Assembly (NCBI GenBank): GCA_030762175.1
Contig: CM060846.1
Coordinates: 184,938,041-185,002,040 of the forward strand
From: Metallyticus violacea
Taxonomy: Eukaryota; Arthropoda; Insecta; Mantodea; Metallyticidae
DNA length: 64,000 nucleotides
Direction of reading: 5' to 3'
Under the pieces are notes generated by a model, which saw nothing but the letters and a program-made list of their open reading frames with translations, was not told the origin of the DNA and did not search any database. Below, piece after piece: positions 21,130 to 32,879 of the stretch (position 1 is its first letter; each line of letters begins with the position of its first letter). The translations under genes were made by a program, and so were the position numbers.

Positions 21130-24100
21130 TTTGGTAGTCCTAATTATGTGGTTGTAGTATTTATTTCTCATGCATCACAGACAGAGTTTTTTAAACAAAA
21201 TAAACATAAATAAAAAGAACATTACTTTGAAATATAACAATTTGGAACAGTGCCTTCAGCAATTCCAGAAGGCACTGACTCCAATCAAAATTTATTCCAA
21301 TTTGATTGGCTCAGCCCCCCAGTCCCCTGTTCATCAGCAGCTACCTACTGGAATATCCAGGGAACTGGACTCCAACCAAAAACAAAACATAACATTAAAA
21401 GTAATTTATGCATTCAATACAATATTAAGTTATATTTCCTACAATACTAAACCTTCCTTTTTTTTTAATTAAACCCATTCGGCCAAATTTCTATCCTTGA
21501 GAGTTGCTTATTCCTTAGGACCTTATACACACTAACACCTTGATTATTGGTGTATAAGTATCCTGTTTAACTAATACTAGATAACTAGTCCCATACCCTC
21601 CCCTACTCATTTCAACCCCCTTTCTCTATCTGACAATAATATTCTGAAGCACATTTGCTAAGTATTTTACATCCATAACCATTTTTATCTTTCCTTGCCT
21701 ATGTATTTTCCCAATACCTCAACGTTTTCATCTGATTTTAAATTTAAAATTCTTCTACCTCCTATTTCATTTGGTAGGTTTTCCCATTTTTGTAATAGGA
21801 ACTGTTCCCTCCAAAACTTGGTTTGCCTACATTCTAGTATACAATGCCAAGTACTATCTGGTTCTGCACACATAGGACATTTCCCCTTAGTGTATCCATT
21901 TTTTAATCCACTTAAATATTTTACTCCTGTTCTAAATCATGCCAATCCTTCCCTTCCTACCTTATCACAAATTTCAATATATCTTTCTTTTCCCCATACA
22001 TTTTTTACTATACTATATAATTTCAAGGATTTTTTGGTGTTAAGAGTTGCCCATATTTCCTGAGTATCCTATATTCTTATTGTTATCTCTTCCAGAATCC
22101 TTTACCCAATATTTCTCCCTCATTCCATACTAGTCCCATGCCAGCTTCTTGTAGGATATTTTGGATATTAGATAACCAAGTTTCTCTCCCCTTAATTTTT
22201 CCTTGTGCTACCAAACACTAATTAATGATATTCTCCTCCTCTAGTCTCCCTATTCTATACCAATATTTCAATACTCTTTCTATGACCTTGTTTTATAGCC
22301 CAATCTTCCTAGTTCCATTAGGGCAACATAGTTAGTTGAAGATCTAAGTAAGCCTAGAACAATTCTACAAAATAATATATTTATCCCTTTCTATCCTTCA
22401 TCTGGCCCCCAAACTTCTATTCTATACATCATTTTGTTCTCCACTATTGAGCCCATATATTCTCTCTAACCATTTTACTTGCATATATGGTATTTTGTTT
22501 ACACAAAATCTGATTATACTCATGACTGCTTTTCCTTCTGCTACTGCTTTCTTTTTTTTGATTGCTCCAATTCCCATTGCTAGACAATTTAACACCTAAA
22601 TAATCAATTTTCTTGATAACCAATTTCTGTGCCCTCCCACCATTATTTTTCCTGTTTTTTTAATTTAAAACCTTTTTTCATCACTATAATCTTAGATTTG
22701 TTTTTATTTATCTTAAGCCCCCATTCTGTACAAAATGTGCCTATAGTTTCTAATGATCGTTTTAAACCTACACTTGTTAAAGAACCTGTTACCAAATCAT
22801 CTGCAAAGAGCAGATCTGGTACTTCTACATTATTTATAGTTGGCAAATGTATATTACCTTTGGTAATTTCTTCTAGAACATCATCAATAAATACATTGAA
22901 GAAACTGGGCTCAATTTACATATTCTTTTTTTTTTTTAATCGTGTTTAACGCCTGTTTATACTACTGAGGCACCACAGGTGGTGAACAATGGTGATACAT
23001 GAAATGAAATGATATATTGCAAAAGGATTTTTTTTTTAAAGGAGGGAGACGTTCCAGGCCTAAGTTTATGGTACCTCCTCGGCATTTGCCAGTTATGAGG
23101 ACTGAGGAAAACCTGGAAAAATTATCACTCAGGGAGGATGGTCCTGGCGGGATTCGAACCCCAGACCTCCCACTCACGAGTCCGTGCCTTAACAACCTCG
23201 GCTACCCATGGCGGTACATCCTTGTATTAGACCTACATTGTTTGATATTTTTTCACTTACCCTCCCTCTCTCCCATTTAACACAAAATTTGTTTTCCTTA
23301 TAAATATTCTGAATTACCTATATAAAATTCTGGCTTACTCCTTTCTTTCTCAGTTTAATCCAAAGTGCTTCTTTAGAAATTGTGTCAAAAACTTTTTCTA
23401 AGTCTAGAAACAAGAAATAGATTCTACCTCTTTTCTCATTATGATATTTATCGACTAATGTTCTAATTAAAAAAAATATTGTCAACTGTTTTTTTACCTT
23501 TCCTGAAGCCTGATTGAAATACTGAAATTTTATTATCTTTCTCTGCCCATTCTTGTAATCTTTTTGCTAACCATCCAGTGAAATCTTCCCAATAATTGAA
23601 AGTAAACTAATTCCTCTATAATTTTCTGGGTTCCTAATATCTCCGTTACCTTTATAAATTGGTGTTACAATTCCCACTCTCCAATTTTTTGTATTTTTCT
23701 TTCTTCAAAAATCATGTTCAGTAACCGCCCCAGTGTGTTTAATCTCTTAAGGTCTTCTACCCAAGCTTTCTAACATTCCCCTGGTATTCCATCTGTTCCA
23801 CATGCTTTGTTAGGTCTTAGCTTTTTAATTTGTTCCAAAACTCCACTTGAAGTAATTTTGCAATCTAATAAGTATATTTTCCATATATTATCAATATTAA
23901 AATTATTTTGAATAACCAAAGCCTTACTCCCAAAAGACCCTGAAAAAACTTATACCACTCTGTTGATGGTACCACATAATCTCCTCCCTTTCTTTTGCTC
24001 ATTTTACCTATCATTGCCCAAATTGCTTTGTTGTCATTCTTCTTTGCTGCCTCGTTTTAACTTCTGACTAAGCTTCTCTTCCCATTCTTCCTTTTTTACC

Positions 24101-25625
24101 TCTAATAAGCACCTGTATCCTCATCTTTCTACAAAGTAATTGCCCCTATCTGTCTCCTCTCCAGCATTTTATCTCTCTCTGTATCCTTCTTCTTGTATAT
24201 GCACATTCTTTATCATACCAGCTATCATGCACTTTTTTAACTTCCCCTCAAACACTTTCATTTTGTTTCCTGCTTTTTTAATGGCCTCCTCTATACTGAA
24301 AATACATTCTTCAACTTTTCTATCGTCTAATAATGATGACAAATATCTGGCCCCCATAAGTTCCACTTCTTGATTTAACTTTGTATGGAACATTTCATCT
24401 AAATCATTTATCCATCTGTAATGTTTTAATTGGCTACCTAACCAGAAATTTTGCTCCCTCCTACTATCTTCTATCGTTTGGATCTCCATTCTTAATGGGA
24501 AGTGATTACTTGCACTTATCATATCCATAATCTCAAAGCCAACTATATACCTATCCAGACCTATGGTATATAATCTATACAATCTGCCCATTTTTATTTA
24601 CAAAAGTGAATTCTCTCCCTTCATCTTTCCCTTTTACTGCATTAAAAGTCAAGAAGTTGTTCTCTTCACAGAACTCTATTAATTTTTTGCCCTCATTATT
24701 AAAAACTTTATCATTACTACAACGCATATCTAAATTTGCTTCTATTGGGCCCCAGGCATTAAAATCTACCCTAATCGTTCTTCCCCTATTCTTGCATTTA
24801 GATCTCCCACTAGCATTAATTCTACACCTGTATATTTGTCCTGCAGTTCTTCAATGTTTGGTCTTAATTTAATAAGCAAATTTTAATTATAAAAGCTTGA
24901 AGAACTAGGTGGATTGTAAGCAATACCTAAAGATACATGTGTACTTCTTCCACATACATCACTGAATTTAGACCACAGCACTTTATCAGCTCCTAAATAC
25001 TTTTTAACCTTAATTTTAAAATTTTTATCTCTTCTTACAAATAAACCTATACCACCAGACACCCAAACTTTTCCTTTAACTTTCACCCCTTTTTTTCCAT
25101 AATAATCATACTCAGTGACATTGATGACAGAATTGTTTAATATCCATGTCTCGACCACTGCTAACACCTCTGCCCACTTGATTATCCGATGAATGTCACC
25201 ATTTTGTATTTTCACTAATAACCCTTCAACATTCCAGCATACTGTAAATTCCCTACACTGAATCCTTTCTCCCAAACCTATAGTGCTCCCAATTTGCTTT
25301 GCCTCTTGTAAGTTTCGCCTATTTTCTGATGTGACTCTTCGTTCCTCTACCTGTATAATACTTCCCCCAGTCGTGGAGACTACACTCAACCCTGCCTCAC
25401 TCCATATATTCAGACCAGCCATAGCACCAGGTGCTTCTCTGTTGGCATCCTCTTGCAGCTGTTGAGGAAACAGCACAATTCGTCATGGTGATGTAGTTAG
25501 CTCTTCATCTTTCCCCTTCTCTCCTTTTGCCGTTTCTTCTTCTCCACCGCCACCTTGAAATTGTGGACTTTGATCCTCTCTGATGGCTGAGCCTGCAACT
25601 ATCATATTTCGTCCATTCATGTCCT
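21130..25625 (-). mobile_element. APE-type LINE, about 4.5 kb, apparently full length, inserted in the Mutator-like element
   Basis: Read on the minus strand from 25625: an N-terminal Gly/Glu-rich segment, then an apurinic endonuclease-like region (FTVCWNVEGL, VLAVVETWI, VSGGIGLFVRR, HVSLGIAYNPPSSS), a linker (MDMISASNHFPLRMEIQT), RT blocks (FLDLEKVFDTISKEALW, a GLIQGC..LSP block, LLFADDLV at about 22790 with the catalytic Asp pair, GLKINKNKSKI) and a C-terminal zinc-like H-x3-C segment (STWHCILECRQTKFW). Identical target copies tgctcctatt lie at 21120-21129 and 25626-25635. Several frame breaks, so no longer active. A SINE-B (22936-23216) interrupts the RT. Confidence 0.9.
22936..23216 (-). 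repeat. SINE-B, near full length, inside the LINE reverse transcriptase
   Basis: Minus-strand family B copy with the B box gggttcgaatcc at about 23150-23161 (minus sense) and a tRNA-like head ending near 23213. The body is complete. A poly(T) stretch on the + strand at 22926-22937 is its A-tail. Target copies are diverged (tacatattct against tacatccttg). It separates GLIQGC from the following LSP block of the LINE RT. Confidence 0.9.
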
Positions 25626-25635
25626 TGCTCCTATT

Positions 25636-26060
25636 ATAGAACACCAAGAGTCTGTTCTTGTGGGGCACTTCTGATGTTCTGGCTTTTAGTCTGTTGATTT
25701 GTAATGGTAAAGTGTAGCATATATGGCATTTTTCATGGCATATGCTTCTGGATGGCCAGTCTGTAGTAGCTGGTTAGTATTTTTATAGTCTCTAACTTCA
25801 GTTTACCATGTTTACGACCACCCAATCTAGTGTCAGTAGAATCTTTCTTTAGCTTAAGGAAAATTGTAATCATCCTCTTCGCTACATGATTGACACTTTC
25901 TTCCTTCACTATCTCCACATCAGCAACTTTAAGTGCTGATGAGTCTTTGCATATTCATCAGACAGTACATTTATGTATCTCATTCCACACTTCTGTACTG
26001 AGGTGTTGTGGCAGGCTGGAAAAGTACATGCAGAGATCTTCAAAGAAAAAAGTCACCCGA
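25636..26060 (-). pseudogene. Mutator-like transposase, N-terminal part
   Basis: The minus strand reads VNHVAKRMITIFLKLKKD, LGGRKHGKLKLETIKIL and, after a frame change, AMKNAIYATLYHYKSTD, CPTRTDSWC and FYNRS. This matches the first half of the Mutator-like domain (NHVxKRMxxxL...LGGxxxGKLxxxxIxxLxxYYxxAI...HxxSTDxxPxHxxCPxxxxSWCFYNRA). Joined across the LINE, SWCFYNRS continues with LGETLHTHCKM at 21119, as expected for the family. Confidence 0.75.
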
Positions 26061-26700
26061 CATAATAGTGGCATAGGAAAGGCAACTCATGGCGCTGCCA
26101 TCAATTTTAGTTTTCAAATTAACTTGACAAGAGTCATCTTGTGACTGTTCAATTAAATATGCCCACCATCAAATACTTGAATTATTTATAGTATACTAAA
26201 AAGACTTAACAACGTGGTTACCATATTTAGTTGTATTTTTGTCACTGGAACTTAACAAGTTTTTTTAATTCTGGATATGTTTGACATGCGCTTGCATTCA
26301 TTCACTTCTCCATACCTTAACAAGGAGAACAACAACAGTTGGAGAAAGGGGCTCAGGATGCATACCAAATAAGTTCCAGAATATAAAAATGTTAGTTAAA
26401 TTCCAGTGTCCAACTCCAACCAAATATCGTAATTACACCAACCATGTTCATTTCATAGTCAAGTAAATTCAGTGTTTTTTTAAATTTGCAAATATATACT
26501 AGACTAAATAACCCGTGCACCAGACGCAATGAACTTTCTCCATGAAAGAAATATATATGCAACCATAGATAAACTGAATGCAAATGCAACGATAACCCAA
26601 CCCAAGGATGTATGCATTATGGGCCTTGGAGATGAAGAGGGTCAATGACATCTAGTGAGTGTTATGGAAACTAGACATATGTTGGGTGTTCCAAGCTAAA
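26061..26700. other. Unassigned intron sequence
   Basis: No recognisable element between the Mutator-like and hAT relics. Confidence 0.35.
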
Positions 26701-26729
26701 TATAGAGTGCAGCAGCAGCAACATAATGT

Positions 26730-27600
26730 TCATGAGTTTCCCCTTCTAATTTAATTATCTTTTTGCCAGTTAGAAAGAAGTGCAAGTGATGACTATCCAG
26801 AACTGAAGAAGTGGATGGATCATAATTCTTATAAATGGTATTCTCATGATATATGTAACAAAATACTGGGAAATTATGAGTCACTGCATATTGAGAGACA
26901 TTATAAAATCTGTTAAATCAGCCAAATGCTACTTCATAATGGTTGATGAAACATCTGATATTCTGTAAAGGAGCTGGCATCATGCTTCAGAACAATTACA
27001 GACAATCTTGAAGAACAAAAACAGTTTGTAGAATTCTACTAAACATTGCAGACAGATGCTGGAGTGTTGTTTTGTATGATTAATGACATTATACAATTGA
27101 TTATGACATTAATAAGCACAGAAGCCAGTGCTATGATGGTGCATAAGACATGGAAAGGAAGTATTCACGAGTTCAGCCTAGGCTGTATGAAAAAAGAATC
27201 CCGAGCACTTATTTGTACACTGTTTTGCTTACTCATTTAATGTTGTTCAAGATAATGTGAAGAATATTTCTGGTAGCCAGAATGTGCCAAACTTAATAAA
27301 AGACGTAATTGTATTTGTGAGAAATTTTCCCTAAAGACTTTCATTCTTCAAGCAGTTACAAGGCAATGATGAAGCCAACATACTGCCATTTTGCCCAAAT
27401 AAATGGGTGGTTTGCCTCTTACCATTATCATTATTTCATTCCAATTATGAACAAATGAGAGTTTCTTAAAGAATTGTCAGAAAAGAACCATCAGATATAT
27501 GGTTTCAAAGCAAGTTATTAAATGTAGTGACACTAGAGTCATTTATTTGAAAACTTCACGATTACTTCTAAAATTCCTCCATGACAAGTTTTAAGACATT
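26730..27600 (+). pseudogene. hAT transposase relic (DUF4371 / ZMYM1-like type), + strand
   Basis: Pieces in order over three frames: LERSASDDYPELKKWMD, HNSYKWYSHDICNKILGNY, SVKSAKCYFIMVDETSDI (first catalytic Asp block), LQTDAGVLFCMINDI, the expected CYDGASNM block in altered form, VHCFAYSFNVVQDNVKNI, IKDVIVFVRNF and FKQLQGNDE..LPFCPNKWV. This order is that of DUF4371-containing hAT transposases. The C-terminal dimerisation region is not recognised; a LINE fragment follows at 27600. Many frame breaks. Confidence 0.78.
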
Positions 27601-27890
27601 AATACTACATGAAAAAAAGTAAATTCAGTGTGATTCTAATGGATAAATTATGTAAATTAGGCATTAGGAGCTCAGGACACAAACTAATAAAATCCTTTAT
27701 TACAGATAGAAAGCAATTTGCTGTTATAAAACCAAACTATAGGGAATGGAGCCTCAAGGCACAAAATCTAACATATGGTGTACCCCAGGGACCATATTGG
27801 GTCCATTATTATTCATGTTATACATTCATGAAATAACAGAAACAATGGCATGTACTGAGACTTTGCAAAAGGTAAACTCTGCTGAGTGCC
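27601..27890 (+). pseudogene. LINE reverse transcriptase fragment
   Basis: The + strand reads LMDKLCKLGIRSSGHKLIKS, FITDRKQFAVI and LTYGVPQGPYWVHYYSCYTF. The order xxLxxLGIxxxxxxxxxSYLxxRxQ and GVPQGSxLGPLLF is the middle of a Jockey/CR1-type RT. Only about 90 codons remain. Confidence 0.75.
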
Positions 27891-28189
27891 TCCCCTAAAA
27901 AAAATATTAAGAAAGGAAAGAATATATAAATCTGTTACATTAAATTTTATGTAAACAATTATATAAGATATTTTACATATATTTAACTTTGTACTTTTTG
28001 GAAATTATTTGTAGCGTAGTTCTATTTTTATCTCCTTAGCAAACTCATCAATTGTTTGGTCTTTGAATTTAAGCAGCTTTCGATTTTGAACGTCACATAA
28101 CATTTCCTTCTAAATAGAAAGGACTGCCATTAGTGAAAGTCTTCTTTGGTGCATAGTATTTCTAGCAAAGTTGATAAACTTATTTCTGG

Positions 28190-28355
28190 ATGTCATTGTA
28201 TGATTAGTTGAACTACACACTCTTAAAGCTTCACTTACTTTAAAAAGTGAAGCTTTAAGAGTGTGTAGTTCAACTAATCATACAATGATATCCATTAATA
28301 TGATTGGCTTCACTGTGTTTAAGTTCCAATTTTACATTTAAACTTATTTCTGTCA
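28190..28355. mobile_element. Penelope tail fold-back inside the hAT element
   Basis: About 45-50 bases (28196-28242) are followed after a few bases by their inverted copy (28246-28291), which continues alone to about 28355. The unit (gtgtgtagttcaactaatca and gtgaagctttaagagtgt) is the same as the Penelope tail on the minus strand at 43975-44060. The longer right arm makes this an asymmetric head-to-head tail. It falls where the hAT gene should encode the residues before NTMHQRRL. Confidence 0.75.
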
Positions 28356-29262
28356 AAGTTCCAATTGCAAGCAACATGATAATTAGTTCACAAAGTTTAA
28401 TTTCTTCCTCATAAGCTTCATCTAAGTTGTTAGATCAAATAAACATTGAAAATTCACAGACATTTTTGGAACTAAACTCTGAGAAGCTGTAAGTTGTGCT
28501 GTAAGGCAACAAAGTTTAAAAATTCACTATATAAATCTTTCAGTGGTTGAAGTCCAGCTTCTGAAAAATTACTCTTATTTTTCACGTAGTTCTTTGAATT
28601 AATGAACTCTGGAAAATGAAGAAATTCCAGGTTGTCAAGTCTGTTTTTCATTTGTAGTATTAGCATGTTCTTTACTTCTCAGCAAAGGCACTAGAAAAAA
28701 GTTTTTACATTTGCACAACCATGAAGTCTTTCTTCTGAACTTATTAACATAAGCATGTTCATTACATTGGTTCCAAACTACATCAAAATCAACATAATTA
28801 GCTTTCAAAAAATCCAAAAACCCTTTAACTTTTTCAATACAATATGCAATGTCATGAAAGTTTGCTTGCATATGTCAAATTAAGGGGAAAAATATTTCCA
28901 AATAGGTTCTGGAAAAAACAAAAAATCTTTCAGAAATACTACAAAACTATTAGTAACTGTGACTGCCTCTTGGTCCCAGTTTTCATAAGATTCGGCAACT
29001 TTCTCAAATAGAGCAGTTACCATGCTCTGTAACTGTGCTCAGTATAAAGACTGAAAATTTCATCATACTGTTGAAGCTCTTGGTAATCTCTTATGTATTT
29101 CATCATTAAGTACTTTGGTTCTTCTAGATGATTTTCAGAAAGAAAAAGTGTCAATCCATTCAAAGTAATAAAAAAAATGTTCTGCATTTTTTTATCATGC
29201 ATGTAAATTGTGATAGGACCAAGTTCAATCTATGTGACATGTAGTGAATAAATAAAGCATGA

Positions 29263-29526
29263 ATGAATGGTGTTTAACGCCCGTTTTTGCTACAGAGGCA
29301 TCATAGGCGATGGACACTGATGATGCATGAGATGAAATGATATATAGGGAAAGGATTTATTTTTAAGGAAGGAATCGTTCCAGGCCTAAGTTTAGGGTAC
29401 CTTCCCGGCATTTGCCATTAATGAGGACTGAGGAAAACCTGGAAAAAACCTCAGTCGGGGAGGATGGTCCTGGCGGTATTCGAACCCAGACATCCTGCAT
29501 TAACAACCTCGGCCACCCGTGGCGGT
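29263..29526 (-). repeat. SINE-B with 12-bp target duplication, inside the hAT element
   Basis: Minus-strand family B copy with the B box gggttcgaatacc and the complete 3' part. The head is slightly shortened. The perfect target duplication aataaagcatga lies at 29251-29262 and 29527-29538. It splits YPHA from the following SHRLNL block of the transposase. Confidence 0.93.
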
Positions 29527-30327
29527 AATAAAGCATGAGGATAAGTGTCTCTGACTTTTGCTTGAAGGCCATTTAAATGGCCTGCCATCATTGCTGCTCT
29601 GTCGTATTTTTGTGTTACCAACATTTTTTTTTCACACCCATATTCCACCACAATTCTTGTTACAATCTCATAGAATGCATCTGCCAAGTGAGATTTTCCC
29701 ATGTCAGTAAACCCAATAAATCTTTCCTGGACTTTGTCTTTCAAGCTATAATGAAATATATAGGATAACTGAGATTTATTACTTACATTGGTTGTATTAT
29801 CAAGTATAATAGAAATGAAATTACTATCTTTGATTTCATTTCTAATTTTCTGCATAATGACATTTAATACAGCCAAAATCAAGTCATTTTGAATGAATCA
29901 GATTGGATAATTCTGTAAATACCAAAGAATTTTTGAGATAATGTTTCACAGTCAAGTCATGAGGATGAAATCAACCAGCTCCCAGTAATCCCCTTATTTA
30001 ATGATTCACTGCTTTTATTGTTGCCTCTTAAAGGTTGGTCTTATTTTGACAAGCCACATCTATAAATCTCTTCATAAATTTTTTTGTTTCTCGCTACAAT
30101 ATCATTATGCTTTTGTTGGCATTTCTCTCTTTGTTGATCCAGCAAGTAATAAACTTTCACTTTTCTGAAAGTCTTTTTGAAAACAACAGCCTGTAGACAG
30201 TTTTGTGATAAACTGTGTTTCTTTACTGCTTTGTGAAAATTGCCCATTTTATATCTGCTTCTGTTTCACACTTTCTTTTCTGTGCTGAAAAGAAGACAAG
30301 GCCAGCAGAAGAGTATGTTGTGTACTC

Positions 30328-30465
30328 TGAACTTAGGCCTGTAACACTTCCTTTAAAAAGAATCCTTTCTTAGTTTACCATTTCATTTCATGTATCATCA
30401 GTGTCCACCACCGGTGGTGCCTCAGTAGTAAAAACAGGCATTAAACACTAATAAAAAAATCAACT
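30328..30465 (+). repeat. SINE-B 3' fragment
   Basis: + strand 3' half of family B (aacttaggcctgtaacactt to ggcattaaacac) with an A-rich end. The head and first half of the body are absent. Confidence 0.85.
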
Positions 30466-31139
30466 ATAATCTTTTTTTAAAATTTCACACACAAAGCACT
30501 GCATTGTATTTGTATCTATTCTTGGATCTGGCTAATTTTTCATGTCTAATTAATGAGTGCTTAAATTAAAGGTAATATTTTACTTACCATGCACTTAGAA
30601 TTATACACTAAAATGCACTAAATAACAATCATATATAACTGCAAACATAGAGTCTGGGACTTTCATAAACTTAGAAATAATGAAGGAAGCTGCACATGTA
30701 AACTACTGATCACCGATTGCACTATGCTTTCAATCCATAGTGTACCTTCAAAGTGTCATACTCAGGTTACTACAGCAACCAGGCATCTATATCTGGCTTG
30801 AGGGGGAGAGAAGCAGATCCCAAACTAAGATGCTTGCAGGACAGCAGAACCTAGCACAGAAAGAACCAAACATATATGATTGGTGAACATTCGGGTTCCA
30901 ATGACAACTAGTCAACCAGCATTGCTTAATTCCCTAACGCTCTATTTGGCAGCATGGGATCTAACTGCAAGTTGATTATTATGACTTATTGAAATACATC
31001 TGATGCATTAATAATTTATTTCTAATTGTGTTTTTCATAATCTCTAAGATAAGCTGCATTTACCTAGCATTTATTGAATACATGCCACAGGACAGAAACA
31101 ATAATTACTCCATTTACTGACATTACTACAACTGCAGTC
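30466..31139. other. Unassigned intron sequence
   Basis: Nothing recognised. Confidence 0.4.
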
Positions 31140-31945
31140 AAAAATAGTTACCTCTTCATATTGAGTTCAAGTATCAATATTATAGTAAATTAATGGTAGA
31201 ACAGTTGAAAGATCTGAATCTATATATAAACCCAGGCAAGTGTGAAATAATAAAATATGAATTAAAAAACAATGACTCTGTAGCACGGGTCACTATCAAT
31301 TACAATGCTTTAGGAAATCTAAATTCCACAAAACACTTAGGACTCATCATAATGAAAACACTTTACTATCGTGTAGAAAAAGTAGGCATAATAATCAGTA
31401 TAAACTTATTTGTACTTAGATATTTAACAAAATTTGGTCCCTCTAATATGGATAGAATGTTATATTTCCCTTATTCAGGCACACATCATTTATGCCATAA
31501 AACTAGGGGGAGTATTTCCAAAAGAATCTTTAATAAAATTTTTACCTTTACCTTACAAAAGGAATTGTTCAAATCTTGCATACAATGACTCCTGTCGGAA
31601 AACTTTCAGTCAGTTAAAAATGCTAAATTTGTCATGTTTATACATCTACAAAACCATCTTTAACTTGATAAAATGTAACTTACCTAGGTAAACTAACTTT
31701 GGATATACATGAACACAACACAAGGAATAAAAATTACTTCTCTATTTCAAGCCATGGGCTCTGAGACTCTGCATTTATGAAAGGATGCCTAGCTATGGCA
31801 ATAAAATTCTACAATGTTCTTTCCTAAAGGAATCAATTCCTGTAATAACCACCTTAAATTCAAGAAAAGTTTTGGAACATTAATTAATGGATAAAGCCCA
31901 ACATGCCATTGATGAATATTTATTGCAATTTAGATCTTAATTTTA
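31140..31945 (+). pseudogene. LINE (Jockey/CR1-like) 3' coding end
   Basis: + strand text: MVEQLKDLNLYINPGKCEII, LNSTKHLGLIIMKTLYY (the FLGxxID block), LRYLTKFGPSNMDRMLYF, THIIYAIKLGGVF, NDSCRKTFSQLKMLNLSCLY, IYKTIFNLIK and a closing region with INEFL-like text (IDEYLLQFRS). This is the post-catalytic thumb and C-terminal region of Jockey/CR1-type LINEs. Three frames are used, so it is dead. Confidence 0.75.
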
Positions 31946-32171
31946 TTGCACATATCTTATAAATGAATATTCATTGTAATCTAGAGATCATCCTTACTAT
32001 GCATATTGTGTTGTGCTTATCCATCCATAATTTATGTTTGATTTATTACAATCTATATTTGTATTTTTATCCTGCAACCCTAATTTAATATATATCGTAT
32101 TAATTATTGTACGTATTTACTGACAAACATTTATTAGGGTCTATTTTTACTGTATATAATTATTCGTAGCT
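31946..32171. other. Unassigned intron sequence
   Basis: No element recognised. Confidence 0.4.
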
Positions 32172-32183
32172 GTAGCTTCATCC

Positions 32184-32369
32184 AGGGAAGTAAAGCCATG
32201 GGTCCCATGTCATACATTTACGGCATGATAAAGAACCTCAAGCCTGAAAAAAGAGGCCTCTGAGCATAATTTGTCAACTGTTTCACGCCCTGAATAGAAT
32301 GGGATGTTGATGACCTGAGATGTTAAAAAGCATCCGTAAATAAACCAAATAAATAAATAAAATAAAAAA
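32184..32369 (+). repeat. Meta-type SINE (family A), 5'-truncated, 12-bp target duplication
   Basis: Begins inside the central block (agggaagtaaagccatgggt) and runs to the (taaa)n tail. Identical target copies gtagcttcatcc lie at 32172-32183 and 32370-32381. The tRNA-like head is missing, as expected for 5'-truncated retroposition. Confidence 0.93.
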
Positions 32370-32381
32370 GTAGCTTCATCC

Positions 32382-32879
32382 TGACATGATTCAATCATAT
32401 ATCACACCATATTGAACTGCAGCAAATTGAAAGTGAAACATTCCTGCAAGTCTTATTTAAAAAATTTATTATTGTGAAACTATAAAATGTTTCAAAGTGT
32501 TGTTGCTTGATATACGTGTGGCTGACAATGAAAATGTGCTCAACCTCATAACAGCATGGATGCACATAAGTGACAGGAAGTGAAATTCAGTCTATCATGA
32601 GTATTGAACAAAAAGAAAGTTTCTATGTTAGGTGCTTATTTTGCACTAAAATCTTATGAATGCTGTATCCAATTTTCATCAGAATTTCCCTAATAATCCT
32701 ATACTAGGGAAAAACAACAGTTATGATTTAGTGAAACATTTTTGCCATATCAGTAGGATATATATTATGAGCGAGTATGCACATATACCTGTGGGGAAAT
32801 TGGATAGTTGATAAGCTGTCACTTTTATTAAAAATTTTGTAATTTTATATATTGACTTGGCTTAAGCCCATTCATAGTG
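32382..32879. other. Unassigned intron sequence
   Basis: Possibly the 5' part of the following mariner relic, but no motif was read. Confidence 0.35.

Larger units (their letters stand above)
28020..30250 (-). pseudogene. hAT transposase (DUF4371 type), minus strand, interrupted twice
   Basis: From the high end, the minus strand reads a basic N-terminal segment (KKHSLSQNCLQAVVFKK, 30247-30041), then NFISIILDNTTNVSNKSQLS, FIGFTDMGKSHLADAFYEIV, MMAGHLNGLQAKVRDTYPHA, SHRLNLVLSQ, LNGLTLFLSENHLEEPKYL, WNQCNEHAYVN, LCCLTAQLT, and the hAT C-terminal dimerisation signature NTMHQRRLSLMAVLSI-KEML (about 28155-28100; a stop replaces the usual Glu). The overall order is a DUF4371 hAT transposase. It is interrupted by a SINE-B (29263-29526) and by a Penelope fold-back (28190-28355). 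Confidence 0.85.

Noticed and set aside
23017..23280. An 87-codon open frame with PGGIRTPDLP-like text
   Set aside because: This peptide arises from the family B SINE and recurs at several SINE copies; it is not a gene.
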